Positions 6,612 to 7,510 of a stretch of DNA of 7,510 nucleotides are shown in pieces. The notes below the pieces were generated by a model. It saw nothing but the letters and a program-made list of their open reading frames with translations, ran no database searches and was not told the DNA's origin. Origin of the DNA: an uncultured Clostridia bacterium (GTDB lineage Bacteria > Bacillota > Clostridia > Christensenellales > CAG-917); assembly GCA_946056785.1 (NCBI GenBank), contig CAMGKS010000053.1:1-7510 (forward strand), in the 5' to 3' direction. The translations under genes and the position numbers were made by a program. The number at the start of each line of letters is the position of its first letter. Positions within the stretch are counted from its first letter, which is position 1.

Positions 6612-6657
6612 AGTTTATATAAAAATTTAAGCGATAACAAAGAAAATAATAACTGCA

Positions 6658-7347
6658 ATGACGACTGACAAAACTATTACGGCTTTATGCTGTAAAAGCA
6701 TCGACTATAAAGAAAACGACAAACTTGTCACGCTTGTTTCGGCGGAAAACGGAAAAATCGTTGCAACTTGCAAAAGCGTTAAAAAGATTAATGCAAAACT
6801 CAAAGTTGCGTCTATGCCGTTTAATTTCGGTGAATACACGATTGTGGGGAAAGAGGGAAAATACATAGTTACCGATTGTAAACAGATTGAAAGTTTTTCT
6901 GAAATTTCCTATGATATTAAAACCTATTATGCCGGATTTGCGATTTTGAAATCGATGCTCGATTTTAGTCTTGAAAATACGCCTTGCCCAAGGCTTGTGT
7001 CTGTCGGCGTACGAGCTTTAAAAGCACTTGCAATCGACAAGATTTATCCAACGAGAGTTTATAACAAGTTTGTTTTGTATGCTTTAGATTGTTTAGGTTA
7101 TACTCTTGATTTTAAAACTTGTTCGGTATGCGGCAAGGAGCTTAAAGATGGGTATTTTTCAAAGGACGACGGAATCGTATGCGGCGAATGCGGTTCAGTT
7201 TTTAAGTCGAAGATTCCGCATGAAGTGTTTCAAAACCTTTTTAATGGCGGAACGAGTGATGATGAAAGAATACAGCGGAATACTAACATATTTCTAAACG
7301 GCGTCGTTTCGGATATGCTGGGAGTAAAAATTTCCGTTTTGGAATAG
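6658..7347 (+). CDS. recO: DNA repair protein RecO
   Basis: Recombination mediator that helps load RecA on SSB-coated single-stranded DNA and anneals strands in the RecFOR pathway. Length is 229, slightly below the usual 240-255. The N-terminal OB-fold (about 5-75) shows the family pattern KTITALCCKSIDYKENDKLV, then NGKIVATCKSVKKINAKL and MPFNFGEYTIV. A helical domain follows. A zinc-finger module has Cys155-x2-Cys158 and Cys175-x2-Cys178 (CSVCGKELKDGY, then IVCGECG), as in Gram-positive RecO. The ATG at 6658 has no clear Shine-Dalgarno, but the conserved N-terminus begins at residue 5 and an in-frame stop lies at 6628-6630, so no better start exists. It sits after era as in Bacillus, but across a 210-base gap. 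Identification rests on the N-terminal pattern, the zinc finger and gene order. Confidence 0.93.
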   Translation: MTTDKTITALCCKSIDYKENDKLVTLVSAENGKIVATCKSVKKINAKLKVASMPFNFGEYTIVGKEGKYIVTDCKQIESFSEISYDIKTYYAGFAILKSMLDFSLENTPCPRLVSVGVRALKALAIDKIYPTRVYNKFVLYALDCLGYTLDFKTCSVCGKELKDGYFSKDDGIVCGECGSVFKSKIPHEVFQNLFNGGTSDDERIQRNTNIFLNGVVSDMLGVKISVLE

Positions 7348-7353
7348 GTAATT

Positions 7354-7510
7354 ATGAAAAGAAAAATATTTGTTATTTCCATAATAATTCTGGTTGTCCT
7401 TCTTGCGATGACTTTGTTTGCGTGCAACAAAGATAAGCAAGAATCGCTTCTTAGCGTATACGTCAACACCATCCTCTTGGAAGCGAGCGGCGCGAACGAA
7501 TCCGACGCGA
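7354..7510 (+). CDS. N-terminal part of a lipoprotein (3' truncated by the window edge)
   Basis: The ATG at 7354 is six bases after the recO stop, and AGGT at 7346-7349 is a modest ribosome binding site. The 52 visible residues begin MKRKIFVIS, a basic N-terminus, then a hydrophobic core (IIILVVLLAMTLF) and a lipobox LFAC with Cys24, followed by NKDKQE. This is a lipoprotein signal peptide: cleavage before Cys24 and lipid attachment would anchor the protein on the outer face of the membrane. Only about 28 residues of the mature part are visible (LSVYVNTILLEASGANESDA) and they match no family I know. It could be cotranscribed with recO. The last 70 bases are about 56% GC, clearly higher than the neighbours. 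Confidence 0.75.
   Translation, partial: MKRKIFVISIIILVVLLAMTLFACNKDKQESLLSVYVNTILLEASGANESDA

Noticed and set aside
6448..6657. Possible riboswitch or small RNA between era and recO
   Set aside because: Only one short 5-base-pair hairpin and AT-rich sequence are visible; no conserved riboswitch core or clear terminator is present.
1..7510. CRISPR arrays, transposase genes, tRNA or rRNA genes
   Set aside because: No regular spaced repeats, no insertion-sequence ends or transposase motifs, and no tRNA/rRNA-like sequence were seen on either strand.

Overview
The window holds ordinary chromosomal housekeeping genes from a low-to-moderate GC Firmicute, most likely a Clostridia-class gut-type lineage. 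The evidence is the run of yqfC, yqfD, pgpH (yqfF), ybeY, era and recO homologues in the order known from Bacillus and Clostridia, the sporulation-associated YqfC/YqfD pair, Shine-Dalgarno sites of the AGGAGG type before some genes, and a U-tailed intrinsic terminator. A more exact placement (for example Christensenellales-like) would be a guess. All genes read on the + strand.

Layout: (1) positions 3-419, the C-terminal end of an unrecognised surface protein anchored by one C-terminal membrane helix. (2) dnaB (400-1833), the replicative helicase, starting inside the end of that gene. (3) A strong intrinsic terminator (1907-1947), then an AT-rich spacer with a possible promoter. (4) A yqfC-yqfD pair with overlapping ends (2113-3337). 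(5) A 228-base spacer with two inverted-repeat structures, where Bacillus carries phoH. (6) pgpH (3566-5029), a c-di-AMP phosphodiesterase that lacks the usual extracellular domain. (7) ybeY and era, almost abutting (5082-6447). (8) A 210-base spacer with a possible promoter. (9) recO (6658-7347), followed six bases later by a lipoprotein gene that runs off the right edge.

The genes group into replication (DnaB), recombinational repair (RecO), ribosome maturation (YbeY and Era both act around the 3' end of 16S rRNA), second-messenger turnover (PgpH) and a sporulation-linked membrane module (YqfC/YqfD). Compared with the Bacillus subtilis order, phoH, dgkA and cdd are absent between the retained genes.

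I found no new biological system. The most interesting points are the missing ectodomain of PgpH, a similarly shortened extracytoplasmic part of YqfD, and a TTTGCAAA palindrome that I find only in two spacers, upstream of pgpH and of recO.
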